From Rhododendron vialii (lineage: Eukaryota > Streptophyta > Magnoliopsida > Ericales > Ericaceae), in contig NC_080563.1 of the NCBI RefSeq assembly GCF_030253575.1, positions 14,155,001 through 14,219,000 on the forward strand: 64,000 nt of DNA, written 5' to 3'. A model generated the notes under the pieces. That model searched no databases. It had not been told where the DNA came from and saw nothing but the letters and a program-made list of their open reading frames with translations. The position numbers were made by a program, and so were the translations under genes. This document shows positions 36,961-49,814 of this stretch, in pieces (positions within the stretch are counted from its first letter, which is position 1; each line of letters opens with the position of its first letter).

Positions 36961-37319
36961 GCCCCAAATTGCCCATAGAGCTTTGTTTTACATGTTAAGA
37001 CTGAATTTTTTTTTGAATGTCACGAAGTTATGTTATGGTCTCTTCCTCTGAATGCCAGCCCCATAACGTTATGCAGAGAGATACGACGATTGTAATCCCT
37101 CGCTTTTGGTAGAGCCGGATCGCATATACTGCCAATTACATTTCCTCTCGACCAAGGGATGGCTGCCTTCATTTGAAATTCCAATATTGCATCTTTTCTA
37201 GATGGACAAATATACAAGTATGGTTGCTATTGCTGAACTCGCTCTTGTTCATATAGTCAACCACTCTCTCCTGATGATTGTCATTCAAAACAAGCAAAAG
37301 GAATAATGGGTGCGCCTCT

Positions 37320-37358
<39 letters not shown>

Positions 37359-37372
37359 CAATAGTTGCCATG

Positions 37373-37977
37373 AGATCTAATCCAGACCGAACCGTCCTAT
37401 TTGGTTCAAGAAAACCGTCCGAACCGCAAAACTGATCCGATCCAGACCGAACCGTCCTATTTGGTTCGGTTCTGCAGTTCTATGCTCAGGTTATGGTTCC
37501 AAAAAAATAAAAACCATTGATTTTGGTTTGGTTACTGATTCTCAATTAATGAACTGTGGTTAGAACCGAACCGAACCGGACCGTTTAAAACCAAGATAAA
37601 TATAGAAATACATATGTGTGTGTAATTAAATATTTATTTGAATTTGGTAGGTTAATCTTTTCCTTGCTAAACTTAATTTATTAAGAGATGAAATCTCATT
37701 TGTTTGGAAAGTTTTTATTTTCTTCCTTCCTTTCTATTCCACATATTATCTTTCTATTTTTTTAATTTTATGAGTTTATATTTTGTGAATAAGTGTTTGG
37801 ATGCTTATTGGATAGAACCGAAACCGAACAAAAACCGAACCAGTCTTGCGATTTGGTTCTGGTTAGGTTCCATGCATATATTGGTTAGGTTTTAGTTCCC
37901 AATTTTCTAGAACCGTTTAAAATGGTCTAGTTACTGATTTTTTAGAGAACCGGACCAATCCGGACCGTGTGCACCCC
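37373..37977. mobile_element. AACCGAACC-rich element with CACCCCTAG end
   Basis: Contains many copies of AGACCGAACCGTCC, AACCGAACCG and GGTTCGGTT, including a direct pair of GATCCAGACCGAACCG-like blocks about 60 bp apart. It ends GTGTGCACCCCTAG. On the other strand this gives CTAGGGGTGCACAC, a terminus I associate with plant hAT-like non-autonomous elements. The left border is uncertain. Confidence 0.4.
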
Positions 37978-38295
37978 TAGTGAGATCCAGAGAACATTAT
38001 TGACAAGCAAAGAATGATGTTTTCATATTAGAAGTTTCAATATTCCCAGAAAAACTTCATCTATGAACATGCTCCAAATCCTTGTAAAATCTATAAATCA
38101 TAGTGTTATTCACAAGATATCATCAAAAAATTCTTACAAAGAATCACCCATTTGCGATAGAGAGATGTAAGAAATGCTCAACCGTTGTAAACCGCACCGA
38201 TTTCTGCATCAGTGCCATAAATTTCAGGCTTCAAAACACCACCTATGCAGATTATCAATAACCCCGAAACAGAATGCTGGGATATTTCTCAGAAA

Positions 38296-41200
38296 CTAAC
38301 CACAAGTGTGGATCAAATTGGATTCTTCCGGTTGGTTGAGTATTTTCTCAAACATATAGCTGATCTTCTCATGCTGAACCATCTCTTCCAGTATCTTATC
38401 ATCATTGACTGCACGTGAGATGGTTTCCTTCCTATGAAGTTTTCCATCCGCAGAAGAGAATACCAACTCAGATAACCTGTCCTTCTCGGCCTGCCTTGCA
38501 CACTTCTCACCCTCCATTGTTCCTGACGTGATCAAACGGTAGATATACACCACTTTCTTCTGCCCTATCCTGTATGCACGGCTTATGGCTTGCCTTTCCA
38601 CCGAGGGGTTCCATAAAACATCAAGCAAGACTACTCTTGATGCCCCAACCAGACTTATGCCTTCAGAGCAAGCCCTTATTGATGCCAGAAGTACCTGAAC
38701 CTGACTATCCGGATCATTCAGCAAAGAAATCGACGACTGGCGATGTCTTGCCTCAATCTTCCCGTCCATATACAACAAATCTTTTCCTTCTGTCCAACCA
38801 AAACTCGATTTCAACTGCTCTCTGATGATAGTCAGTGGTTCAATGAACTGGCTGAAGACCAAAACCTTTTCTTTCACCGCCATACTAAGGCGGATTAGTT
38901 CCATTAGAAAATTGGTCTTCACACCGGCTTTAGAATCAAACCGAAGCGTTTCTAGCTCGTTTGTATCAATGGAGAGCCCTTCTTCATCAGATAAGGCATG
39001 TCCTAGCAAGAGGGAAGGGTGGACAGAAATCAAAGATGCTAGGTGGTCCCGATTGAATACGTTGGGCCGACCTTGAATAACTCCAATTAGAGTTTTCTGA
39101 AACTCAGTTGGATTTAAGAAGACCATAGCATCCCTCAACCCTGGCAGATTCTCCTTAAGTATCATACCTTTATGCACATGCACAAAAGGGTCAATCAGGG
39201 CTCTGAGTTCGTTGAGTTTATCACCCGCATCCTTTCCAATTGATTTGGTCAGAGAAGCCCATTTCCCTCTACCTTTCCTCCCCTCCCTCCCTCTATTCCT
39301 TCGGGAATCTCCCTTAATTCCGGTGACAATTCTGTCACAAAACTTCGGTCTAACTAGACAGAGCGTGTTAAAGAGTTCATCGAAGTTATTCTGAAATGGA
39401 GTCCCAGATAAGAGGATTCGCCTTTGGGTTTCCACTCCCGAAAGGGCTCGCCACATTAAGCTTTGGTCATTGCGAGGAGTGTGGCCCTCGTCAAGTACCA
39501 AAAGCCCTGGAAGTTCGAGAAGCATTTTCCTAACCATCTCAGCTTCGGCATATCGTTTAAATTTTCTTTTCGTTTTACTACCTCCTTCGTCATTTGTGGA
39601 AACAATTCCATCTTCAGCAAGCTTCTCAAATAGCCTATAGCTAATCCCCAGGACACTCTGACCCTTTCTCCATGAATACAATTTCACCAGACGAACTGAA
39701 TTCATATTTTTTCCTTGGCGTCCGGCTTTATTTAGCAGATTTAAGGCTGCTTCATTTTCCCGCCCAGAAAACTCCGGTTGATTCAGATTGTGGAAGGGAA
39801 TCCCAACCTTCCACTTCTTGAACTCTTCTTCCCATGTGAGAAGCATGCTTCTTGGAGCGACAATTACAGGCCGGCATTCTGGATATAATTTCATGAATGT
39901 CTGGAGAAAAACTATGGCAAGACGGGTTTTACCTGTGCCCGGGGCATGGGAGATGATGCATCCGCTTCCACCATCACATGCACTGTTCTTCAATTCTTCA
40001 AGGTAAATGCTCCCGCCTATATTCTTCCAAATGAACTCTAAACCTTCCCGCTGATGTGCATACATACTCGTTTTAGTCCCAGGAATTGTGTCCCACACTG
40101 TGCCTTCAGCACAAATGTGGCCTTTAGAATTGCATGTAGATGCAGAGTCTTGGAACTGCAGCTTGTCGAAATTGAAATGGTCACTGCTGTTCCAGTAATT
40201 CTTGTCCGGCCTTCCCAGCGGATGCTTACTCTGCATGGAAAAAAAAGTTTATACATATAAGCGAAGTGTGTTTTTTTGAAAGAATTCTAGGGAGTTAAGA
40301 ACTGTGAGCTCAGATTTCTATACTATCGAGGGGAGTTGAAGATTAAAAGCCTGCTCCCCTAGCACTTTCACTTCTATAATTCCCTTCTGCTTCTATAACC
40401 AAGTCATTCAATCGAACATGAAGGAGATACAAGAATGCAACATTAGAAAAATCCTCCACTATCCAGATGAAGACTACAAACATAAAGCTGCAATCCCACC
40501 ACTTTCAAAACCTAGCTGGTGAATAAAAACTGCAACTCAACCAACTAAAAGCCGCAATTCCACTTCAACCAACCAACCAACCTAGCTGGTGCAGTAAAAC
40601 TGACCGAATTTTTAGGTTGAAATTAAACAATGTACCATCTTATTGAACTCATAGAAAATTCAAACTGAGTTCATTGCCAATACACCACATTTTGCGAGTA
40701 ACCAAACTTTGAAATGATAAAGCAGACTACTTACAAAAGAAGGCAAAATGTGCTTAATCTCCAACTTCACAAAAGAGCAGAATTTGCATTTAAGGCCAAT
40801 TTGTTCATCAAGAACAAGCTGATGCTTCCCTTGACGGCAACAGGTTGCTGGATCACTTTCAGTCTCTTCAGTAAAATTATCCTCATTGTCAACCTACAAA
40901 TCATCAATGGCAATAGTTAAAATTCAAGGCGAAAGTAAAAGAGACACATGTAAGTACGACATGAAGAATGAATGGCAACTAAGAACTTCACAAATGAATA
41001 GTCAGTCATGAGATTATGTAGGACTAATAAGATGTTATGGATGGGCCATTCGCATATAAGAACCCAAGAAAGGAGTTTTCTGTGAATCATAAGTTCAAGC
41101 AGGTCAATGGCATATAAAGTAGAAGGCTCAAGGAAACCACAGTAAAGAGAGAGAGAGAACAGGGGAAGAAGTAAACACATTCAGGCCTCATAAGAAACAA

Positions 41201-44200
41201 ATTTCACACCATGACCAACATTGCCATCATACTAATTGTACTTAAGAGTGAAAATGCAGATGAAGAAATTTTGCAATGCTGGAGTTGTCACAAAACTGCT
41301 GTTTACCCAACTAAGAAAACTAATGACAGTTTAGGACCTTTAGATACACGTCGGTAGCTGACAACAGCTTCAGTCAGCTGCCCTAAAAATATTCAGCACC
41401 TCTATTTTGCATGTAAGCACCTAAACCACCAGGGAAAACTAATTTTCTGTCATGAGGGAGAAACTCATAACAGGAAAAAGGGGCCCATGCAAGTTAACTT
41501 GCTATGAAGGGTCAAAACATGAAACTGGGAACACAAAAAAAACCCCATGAAAATGTGAAAGAGTATCTTCAAAGTAAGAAAACTACCAACAACGGAAGTA
41601 ACATGGGGAGAAAAATGGAGACCATGAGAAAGTAAATTTTGAATGAAGGGGTAGAGTACGGAAGAACATCAACATGTCTTTCCCACAAGGAATTCTAGCA
41701 GGGAAAGTTCTATAAAAACTGAAGACGTATATGCTGAAATCAATGCCTAATATGACTACACATGACGAGAAATAGCCCATCTAACAAAGTTTCAGGACAT
41801 TTTCTGTTCAGCAATAAACAGTGGACATACCGGCAAATGATCAGACAAACAGGTGTAGCCCTGGATAACTAGCACTGACAGAAACATATGAGCTAATATT
41901 TGAACATAAAAACTCACTTCTTGGAATCAGGGCCTAATTAAGTAATCAGTCACCAACAAGGAAACATACATGATCTTCTCGTGTAGATATTATGAAATCA
42001 AGGGTCTCATTAATGTCCGTGGGGGGTAAATTACGATAACAAGGGTCACAGAAGGACAAGGCAAATAAGCCTTCATACTCCACACATTGATATTGTGTTT
42101 ATACAAGTAATTTTTGGGATATCATAATAAGAAATATCAACTCATGCAATTAGTGTTATGATTGATTTCTCACATTTAAGGCGCAACGACATTGTGTTAC
42201 CACATTTGAAGGGCTACTTGCATGATATATGTCATGGCCTCGACCCAGGTGAACCCGTCTTTTGTCCCACATCCTGAGCTGGCGATAGAGATCGTGGATA
42301 TGTTGGAAGGAACAATGCAGAGACCATGCACATGATTGTGGGCTCAAGAGAACATAACAAGGGGTCATTCTATTCTAGGGATGACCAAAGAAATACGACA
42401 TACTTGTATCTAGTTTAAGCCCTTAGCCAAAACAGGGGAGGGAAAGGGAAGCTTGCCACGACCGCATGCCATGCCTTAGATCCCGCATGCATGTACCCAA
42501 TTGATGTCATAAGCTAAACTATTACAGAGACGATTTGGGTTGTTGCCATAGACTTGTATTAAGTAAATGGAATATTTTTGGCTCGGTGTGTACGTTTACC
42601 AAAAGAGAAACGACAAACGATTATCCAAGAAAGACACATTCCATATTAAGAGACATGTTCCCTGCAAAAATCCAAAACTTACAACTGTCCGGTCTCATGA
42701 GGTCACATATTAAAAAGGGACTTATTTAACCATACATGCAACACAAAATTTCTTCAAGGACAAAGAACATGCTTGGGGATTTCCATCCGAGTGTCTCATG
42801 GGAGGACATACATGTGAGGTCTGTTATTTTATCTGAGGATTGATGTAACCTTTGAGTGCAAATAAAAGTGAATACTTCTGTAATTCTTTGGGAATTGGTT
42901 TGTTCAAAATATGTGCGAAAGCGACCAAGTAGCGGATGACTTGGAAAACAGCAGCTTTGCTTTAGTCCTTATGTTGTCACACTTCAAGCCATGACTAGTG
43001 CCATTTTAAGGTTGGCGGGTACAGGAATAAGTATACCTATGCGAGATACTCCCTCCATCCCTTTTTAAGAGTCCATTATTCCATGCCGGAGCAAAAAAAA
43101 GAGCACGTTATTCCATTTTGGGTTGTCCCTTAATAAGTGTCCATTTTGTAAAGTTAATGGGCAAAAGTTGATATTTTTTCCATTTTGCCCATAAAAGTAG
43201 ATACTATTTTGGAAAGTTAGCGGATAAAGTATAATGATAATGCATCCATAGAGGGTAAGTATGAAATGTTACCACTTTAGAGTCTAATGATGATGTCTCC
43301 ATAAAAAGTTGAATTTACGAAGTGAGACTCTTAAAAAGGGATGGAGGGAGTACAACTTCCACCAATTTCCATTCTCAGAATGAAACTTGAATCATTCAAG
43401 ACAAAACCGAAGAAATATCTCCACATTAGAAACCTTTTCTAAGCATCAAGGAGTAGAAGGTCTTTCCCATAAATCTTCTATATTTTGTTGAAGCATGATT
43501 GCCTTTATGAATTGGTTAGGTTGCATGAAGGAGCGCCTCTTTCTGTCTTGCCACGATGATTGTTGTGGGTATGTCCCAACTCCCAACATCTTTATTAATT
43601 TCCGGTGATGCCATTTGTCCCATGGACTTTATTGTTCCTCACTATTTTTTTCTCCCACAAAGCTATAGCAAAACAAAAGTCAACCTCTTTTACACACCAC
43701 TCCTTACCCCATGGCACAAACTAATGGGTTCCAACTTATATTCTTTCTCCCCCAAACACTGTTTAGGACAAATAAAGTATGTAACGTATTGCACATGTTG
43801 GGCTACACTTATAATAGATGACCATAACCTACTCTACCTGTCTTCTCCATGCCATGCGAATGCATTAATCGTCCACCACCTGGCAGAGTCAATAAGTTCT
43901 GAAAACACAAAACACAAAACACCTAACAGTTGACCACTATCTCAGAGAAAGGCCTCGTAAAATAGACAAGTTCCATTAGCTGACCGGTGGAGGCAAGAAG
44001 TTCGGGATATGTTTGATGCTTCTATCAATCATAGTCGACGTTGTGAAGAATCAAAAAAAAAAAATCATAGTCGACATTGTACATTAACTGTACTTATGCC
44101 CTCTCCTGGAAATATGTAGATTGAAGCATGCCCTATCATAGTGGGAATTTATTTCCACTACTTATAAATATACGGTATGTGCAATCAAAGCAACTGAAAG

Positions 44201-47200
44201 ATCAAGAAAATTTCCTAAAATTAGGATGATAGCCAAGTCCAGAAGTGCCTAGATTTCATGACAAAGCACACATATGCTAGCAAGTATATCCATGCAATTA
44301 ACGCATGCAGAAAACTCAGCACAGAGTACCCTTGCCCTTAAGGCATGCTCATATGCTTGAGTCAACTCACATGGGACGCCTGGCCTAGCTACGGTAGAAG
44401 AATTACCGATGAATGTGACGCATGTTAGAAGCCACGAGAAGTTATTAAAAATGCCTTACCATGCTGATTTCAACAAAACTTGTGGCAATGTTATATACTT
44501 GTACAAGTCCTATTTTACAACCACATAAACTGCTCTGAAACATGACACTGTCATCATCATCACAACATGATGCATCTCTGGTGGTATCTCTTACATATAG
44601 CAAAAGAGTATGTGGTTCAAGCTTCGTTCCCTACAAAGATGAGATGAGGACAAACTTGAGTGAAACTCAAAGCCAGAGAGAGAGAGAGATCAAAATATAG
44701 CATTGTTATAGCTAAAGGAGTCTGCTTGTCGTGCTCAAGGAGTCAAAGCAATCAGAAGGGAAATATAGAATATAACAGTTTGTGGTCAAATGCGTAGATC
44801 ACAATTCACAACCTAAATGAAACCAAACTGAGAATCCAAATGGACATCATTGAAAGATGGAAATTATATAATCTCTAATGAAAGGTGGCAAAGTACTAGA
44901 TGTTCAGGAATTGCAAGACTGCTGGTGAAACCCATCATATTTGCACATGTACTAGAGCTAATTTTCCTTCTATAGGAGCAAAAGGAAGATGGTGGCATAG
45001 AAGAAAAATAAGAGGCAATAGAATGGTCAAAGCCACCATTGACAGAGAGCTTTGTGAGTGGAGAAAGTGAGAACATATTGTAGACATTGTGGAAAGGCAT
45101 TTAGCCAAGACATAAGAGGTTCGATGACAGTGATTACCAAGTCCATGAACATGTCCCACACTGTGGTGAGTGAAAGTTCATGAACCCAAATGTAAGTTTT
45201 TGAACCTGCAATGTATGGTGCATTCTGAAGTCACAAGTGGTGCAGCCCAAGCAGACAATCAGCACAATGCAGTGCTAGGGTGCTGCAATGGTATCAGGGC
45301 TAGCATCAACATGAAACAATGGATAGTTCCCACAAGGAGATGTTCTTGGACGAATGGAGACATGCTTGAGGGATTCCCATGTGGAGTCAAGTCAGAACAG
45401 ATTCAATAAGTGATGTACTTGGGCCGGTTCAAATGGGATGAGTTTGAGGAGCTTGACATAGTTGACTGGGTGCTACACGGGAATGAGCAGCGCTTTACGA
45501 GGTGGTGAAGTGTGGTGACCTAGATCTGAAAGCCAAAATTTCTTGAGGTAGGGCAGGAATTATGAGGTGGGGTGAAGTTTCTTACCAAATCCTTAAACCA
45601 GTCCCACGTCCTTGGTAAGTGAAAATTCGTGTGCCTTGTGAGATCTAAACCGACACAGTACAATCTGTTTTAAAGAGGTGAGGGTGTCCCAAAGCAGACA
45701 TTAACGAACAATGCAGGTCTGGGGCATTACAAATATAGCCCATATCAAAGAGACAAAGACGTGGGCTGAGACACGCATCTAAGAGGCACATGGCATCTGT
45801 TTCACACACCAAGAAGCATCCAAAGCTAGCACAAGACTGTGAATAAACTCTACCTCCAAGCTTCAAGCAACGAAACCCAAGAATCCCATCAGTGAGTCTA
45901 ATGTGGACCGAAGGCCATTCCATGACCACAAAAATTCACAATCAAGACAAGCAATTTCCAAGAAGTTTCCTAAAGCAATACTAGCGACATAAACAGTGAT
46001 CAATATCTTAAAACCACTGGAGACTATCCTTGTGAATAACAGATTGGCCAACAAGTTGAAAAGAGTATCTTAAGGTTGTCTTGGGCATCTGTGGTCTTGG
46101 TCATGGACAAAAACATATGACAAGTGGATGGTCTAATGAAATTCCCCAAACTATTAGGCCTCCACAATGCAATTGTTCTACAGCTTCATCAGAGTCAATA
46201 ATTCAATGTGCCATTTTATAGCCATATGACAGCCACCCGTGGTAGATTTACGGGAGATGAAACTTATTAGTATCTTTAAAAAGTGTTGATAAATTTGATT
46301 GGCTGGAATTAAATATTCAATAGATGGTCTTTTTTGGATTGGAATGTCATTAACCCTTACATATAGCATACTCTAACTAAGTTGATCTGAGTTTCATCCT
46401 TGCTTCCAATTTGATTCAACAATGTCCTTTTTGTCATTCACCTCCAGGATAAGTAAGGGATTTTTATTCTAGGATCCACTCCAGATATAAACGGGAAAAT
46501 GACGGCCCATGACGTGTTTTGATAATTAATACCCGCCAAGGACAAGCTAAGAACATTTCTTAATGCTGAAAATGTCCTTGGAGGGTATTAATTATCAAAA
46601 CACGTCATTGGCCGTCATTTTCCCGATATAAACAGATTCTTTGCACCAACTTATGTATGCATTTATAAGTCACCAAAATCAGTCATTTAAAAACAAGAAC
46701 TGAGGAAGATAAATATAAAATAGCATAGAACACAAAGCACTGGTCTACATATTGCAATTGCAAGAATACAAATGACTTGAAAGTCATCAAATATTCCATG
46801 GAATGTATGTTTACCAGGATATAAAATAAGAAATGGCCGGGGGCTACAACACAAATTGGAAGTTTACATAAAGCATGAGAATAATCACAGAAAGTTGATA
46901 GATAACCTAAACACTTACTAACTGCAAAAACAATTGCATAAGAAACAAGATAGGAAACAGAAAAGTACTTTAAATAGACAAAATTCATAGAACTAAGTCA
47001 AGCTGGGAAAGCAAACATAATTCCTGTGCCTTTTAACTTTTAATGTGACCTACCATGGAAGAATCTGAGTCACCAATCGCACAAGCTGCAAGAACGAAAT
47101 CCATCTCTGCAAAAAGTTTATCCGCTTCTGTATCCGAAGGCGATTTCTCTGGAGTAATCAGTTCCTCGTCTAAAAACCTGAACTTGAGTGGTAGTGTTGG

Positions 47201-48966
47201 TTCCATATCAGGAGCCTTTGAGGAAACCAACTCCTCCACAAGCACATCACCCTTCTGCAAAATGGAATCTGCAAGGATCTTCAACAAACACCGAACATAT
47301 CTTTCAATTCAAGTTCTTAATATCTAAGACATGTCTGTTAAAAGAGATACTACTACCATTCTTCAGAAAAGAATTTAGGCAGTGTTTGGTAGACTAGAAC
47401 TAGAATCAAGTTGGAATGGAATAGTCATTCACTTGGAATGTTGATTCCGACAAATACTATGCTAAAAAATGGCAGAAGTGCATTGCAAAAGGAGACAATG
47501 AATACCCAATGAATAGCACTTCCATTCCTTTCCAATATCATTCTAGCGAATCAAATACTACGTATGTGTTGGTGTTAGCTTTTGGGAGTGTTTTTACATT
47601 TTGGCACCTCTGAAGTTATGGCAGTGTATATGCCACTAACTTCTGTTTATACTTTTGAGTAAAAAAAAACATCTTTTAAAGCTGCTTAAGCCTATTTTGA
47701 GAGATATCATTTTCTATGCTTTTGAGTTCCGATTCTTGAAATCAACTTTTGTAAATAGTCAGTTTTGAAAAACGTTACAAACAAATAATTCAAATCTAAT
47801 AGGTACGAGCTCTAAGCTTTCTAATTTGGTTTATAAAAATGAAATTCAACTAGGCAGAGTAATTTCCACCTTCGCCACAGGTATTGAAGGCCTTCTCTTA
47901 GCAGGCCTCCCGACCTTCTCTTTTGCTTTCTCACGAGCTTTCCCCACGGGTTCGCCATCTTTGCAGCAGATATCTTCATCAACGTTGACCGACATTGGAG
48001 CAGTAGAATCCCCATGATCGCGCCTTCCCTTACCCGGCGGCCTCCCGACCTTCCCTTTGCTTTTCTCACTCCTATCACTGATCTCGTTTGTGTCCTCATC
48101 CTCCCCAGATGAGGAGGATTCGAGATCCTCATCCTCATCGGTAAGAGTAAAAGGGCAACTAACGCCCCCAAGCTCCTCTTTGTTCCCACGTCGCGGCCGC
48201 AAACGAAGTCGTTCCGCTACACTTTTTGGCCCTTCACTCTCTTCTTCCTTCCCATCTTGTTCTTCGTCACAACCGACCAAAATATCCAACCCAGAATATC
48301 TCTTTCTCTTAAACCCACCAGACCCATCTCTTTCCCCATCAACTAAACTATAATTCTTTTTCCCGAGGGGTCTACCTCTTCCTCGGCTCTCCGTTGATTC
48401 CTCCTCTCCATCCCCCTCAACAAACCCACGCTTCCTCACATCATCACCATTCAATTCTCCTCCATCTCCGCGTGATTGCCCTAGAAAAACAACTTCGGGC
48501 GATTCCTCTTGTCTCCTCTTGAATCGAACCCTATCTTCTGCCTCTCCTTCCACACCCGATTGCCGCAAAAAGACAACCTCCGGCGATTTTCCCCGACACC
48601 TCTTCAATCCGGCTTTAACCCTCTCCTCTCTCCCCATTCCAGCCGCTTTTTCCTTCCCCTTTCCATTCCGAACACCTGGCTCATCATCCTCCTCCGCGAA
48701 ATCGCTACATGAACTTGAAGCATCCAAATCATCATCACCAGAACCAAGATAATCCTGGTCACTGGAACCCTCGCTTTCCTCCTCACTCTCCGACTCCTCC
48801 GAGTCCCCCGGGCCAGAAACCGACTCCGCCGAACCACTGGCGTTGGATTCCGTACTCTCACCCGTCGTCCCCTTCAAACCCTTAGAACCACCATCACAAC
48901 TTGAACCCGCCGCACCTCGTTCAACTCCAACCTTTGCCTTACTATAATCCACCCGCAAGAATACAA

Positions 48967-48997
<31 letters not shown>

Positions 48998-49441
48998 CGT
49001 TTCAACCACTTTACTGTTTCTCTTCAACTTCTCAGTTCTTATCTTTTTCCTAGACTCACACGTTTTCTCCGATTCAACCCTACCCACATTCCCCTGATTC
49101 TCTCTCTCCTCATCAATCAAAACCCCATGATTCTTTTCCATCCGTTCCTTATGAAAAACAGAACCAGAACCCTCCTGAAAACCCACATTCCCAACGTTGG
49201 CTTGGAATTGACCTGAATCAGCCACGTACCTGGAATCGCCGCCGTCAGCCGCGGCCCCGTCGCCGGAATCTCCGTATCTGCTCCCTCGATCGCCGGCCGA
49301 GGACTCCGGCTCCTTCTGCTTCTCCGCGGCCTTCTGATTCTCCGCGGCCTTCTTCTTCTTCTTCTCCTCGTTGTACTGCTGGAAAAATACTTGTTCTTGG
49401 AGCCGAGTTCTCTTCGCCAGAGTCAATTTACTGTAATCCAT
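38296..49441 (-). CDS. CLSY3: SNF2 protein CLASSY3/4-like (RdDM, Pol IV recruitment)
   Basis: Four exons on the minus strand: 47870-49441, 47054-47278, 40735-40893 and 38296-40230, giving 1296 aa with matching phases. Residues 1-524 are disordered: acidic blocks, an Asp9 run, repeated VVFLRQS-type motifs and three GRP cores (355-362, 465-474, 510-518) resembling AT-hooks. Exon 2 has LPLKFRFLDEE and FAEMDFVLAA. Exon 3 has the Cys-rich linker CCRQGKHQLVLDEQIGLKCKFC (split here as two motifs of the family: CRQGKH and IGLKCKFC). Exon 4 is the helicase: Walker A APGTGKT near 748-754, DEGH at 899-902 with TPRN, LLSGTPFQNN, VFSQF and QAISRAYRIGQ at 1199-1209. DEGH instead of DEAH fits the CLSY/DRD1 group. 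CLSY proteins recruit RNA polymerase IV for siRNA production and DNA methylation. The exon 1/exon 2 junction (AAG/GTGGAA to GAAG/ATC) is the least certain. CLSY3 versus CLSY4 is undecided. Confidence 0.92.
43049..43350. mobile_element. Stowaway MITE in CLSY intron 3
   Basis: A 302-bp element with CTCCCTCCATCCC at the left and GGGATGGAGGGAG at the right, bordered by TA on both sides. These are the standard Stowaway (Tc1/mariner) terminus and target duplication. Confidence 0.9.
45125..45731 (+). mobile_element. TRIM retrotransposon in CLSY intron 3
   Basis: Two diverged direct repeats act as LTRs: 45125-45287 (TGACAGTGATTACCAA...GGGTGCTGCA) and 45573-45731 (TGAAGTTTCTTACCAA...GGGGCATTACA). Both share GTCCCAC, AAGTGAAA or GAGTGAAA, AGCAGACA and CAATGCAG in order. 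One base after the first LTR is TGGTATCAG (45289-45297), a primer-binding site for initiator tRNA-Met. Just before the second LTR is a purine-rich GAGGTGGGG tract. The 285-bp internal region codes for nothing, so this is a terminal-repeat retrotransposon in miniature. It lies antisense to CLSY. Flanking 5-bp duplications were not seen, which suggests age or a shifted border. Confidence 0.75.
46493..46624. mobile_element. Mutator-type MITE with 9-bp target duplication
   Basis: A 132-bp palindromic element: GGGAAAATGACGGCC at the left, GGCCGTCATTTTCCC at the right, with the arms extending through ACGTGTTTTGATAATTAATA. It is flanked by a perfect GATATAAAC duplication (46484-46492 and 46625-46633). 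Nine-base duplications mark Mutator-like transposition. It lies in CLSY intron 3. Confidence 0.93.
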
Positions 49442-49487
49442 CTGTAGAGAGATAGAGAGCTCTGTGTCTGTAAAAGTGTGTATATAC

Positions 49488-49581
49488 GTGTGTGTGTGTG
49501 TGTGTGTGTATCTACAGAGAGAGGGAGAGAGAGGTCACCGGACTGGGAATTTTCCGGGAAGGAGGAGATTGAAAGCGGCGG

Positions 49582-49622
<41 letters not shown>
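49488..49622. repeat. (GT)n and (GA)n microsatellites in the CLSY 5' region
   Basis: GT run 49488-49509 and GA run 49584-49622, at 47-68 and 143-181 bp upstream of the CLSY start codon. Both are probably in the 5' UTR or core promoter. Confidence 0.9.
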
Positions 49623-49625
<3 letters not shown>

Positions 49626-49814
49626 CGCAATAAGAATGCAAGGCGCGAAGAAGCATTGATTAACCACCCAACAAAGGAAAAGGAATCGGAAGAGTTTTAG
49701 AAGTCTACTGACAAGTGGAATTAGGAAATATAATAGTAAAGGATAGCTAAAAATACTAATAAAGTAGGTCTTAATTAATTAATTCTCTTTTATTTTATAT
49801 ATTAGGCCATATGC

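Larger units (their letters stand above)
34709..38295. other. Intergenic: eL43 promoter and transposon debris
   Basis: After about 200 bp of eL43 promoter the sequence is AT-rich. A Stowaway-like end (CGGAACGGAGTGAGTA) lies near 35227. Then come a retroposon-like block (36376-36960), an unexplained coding-like 65-codon minus frame (37020-37217) and an AACCGAACC-rich element (37373-37977). No complete gene is present. Confidence 0.55.
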
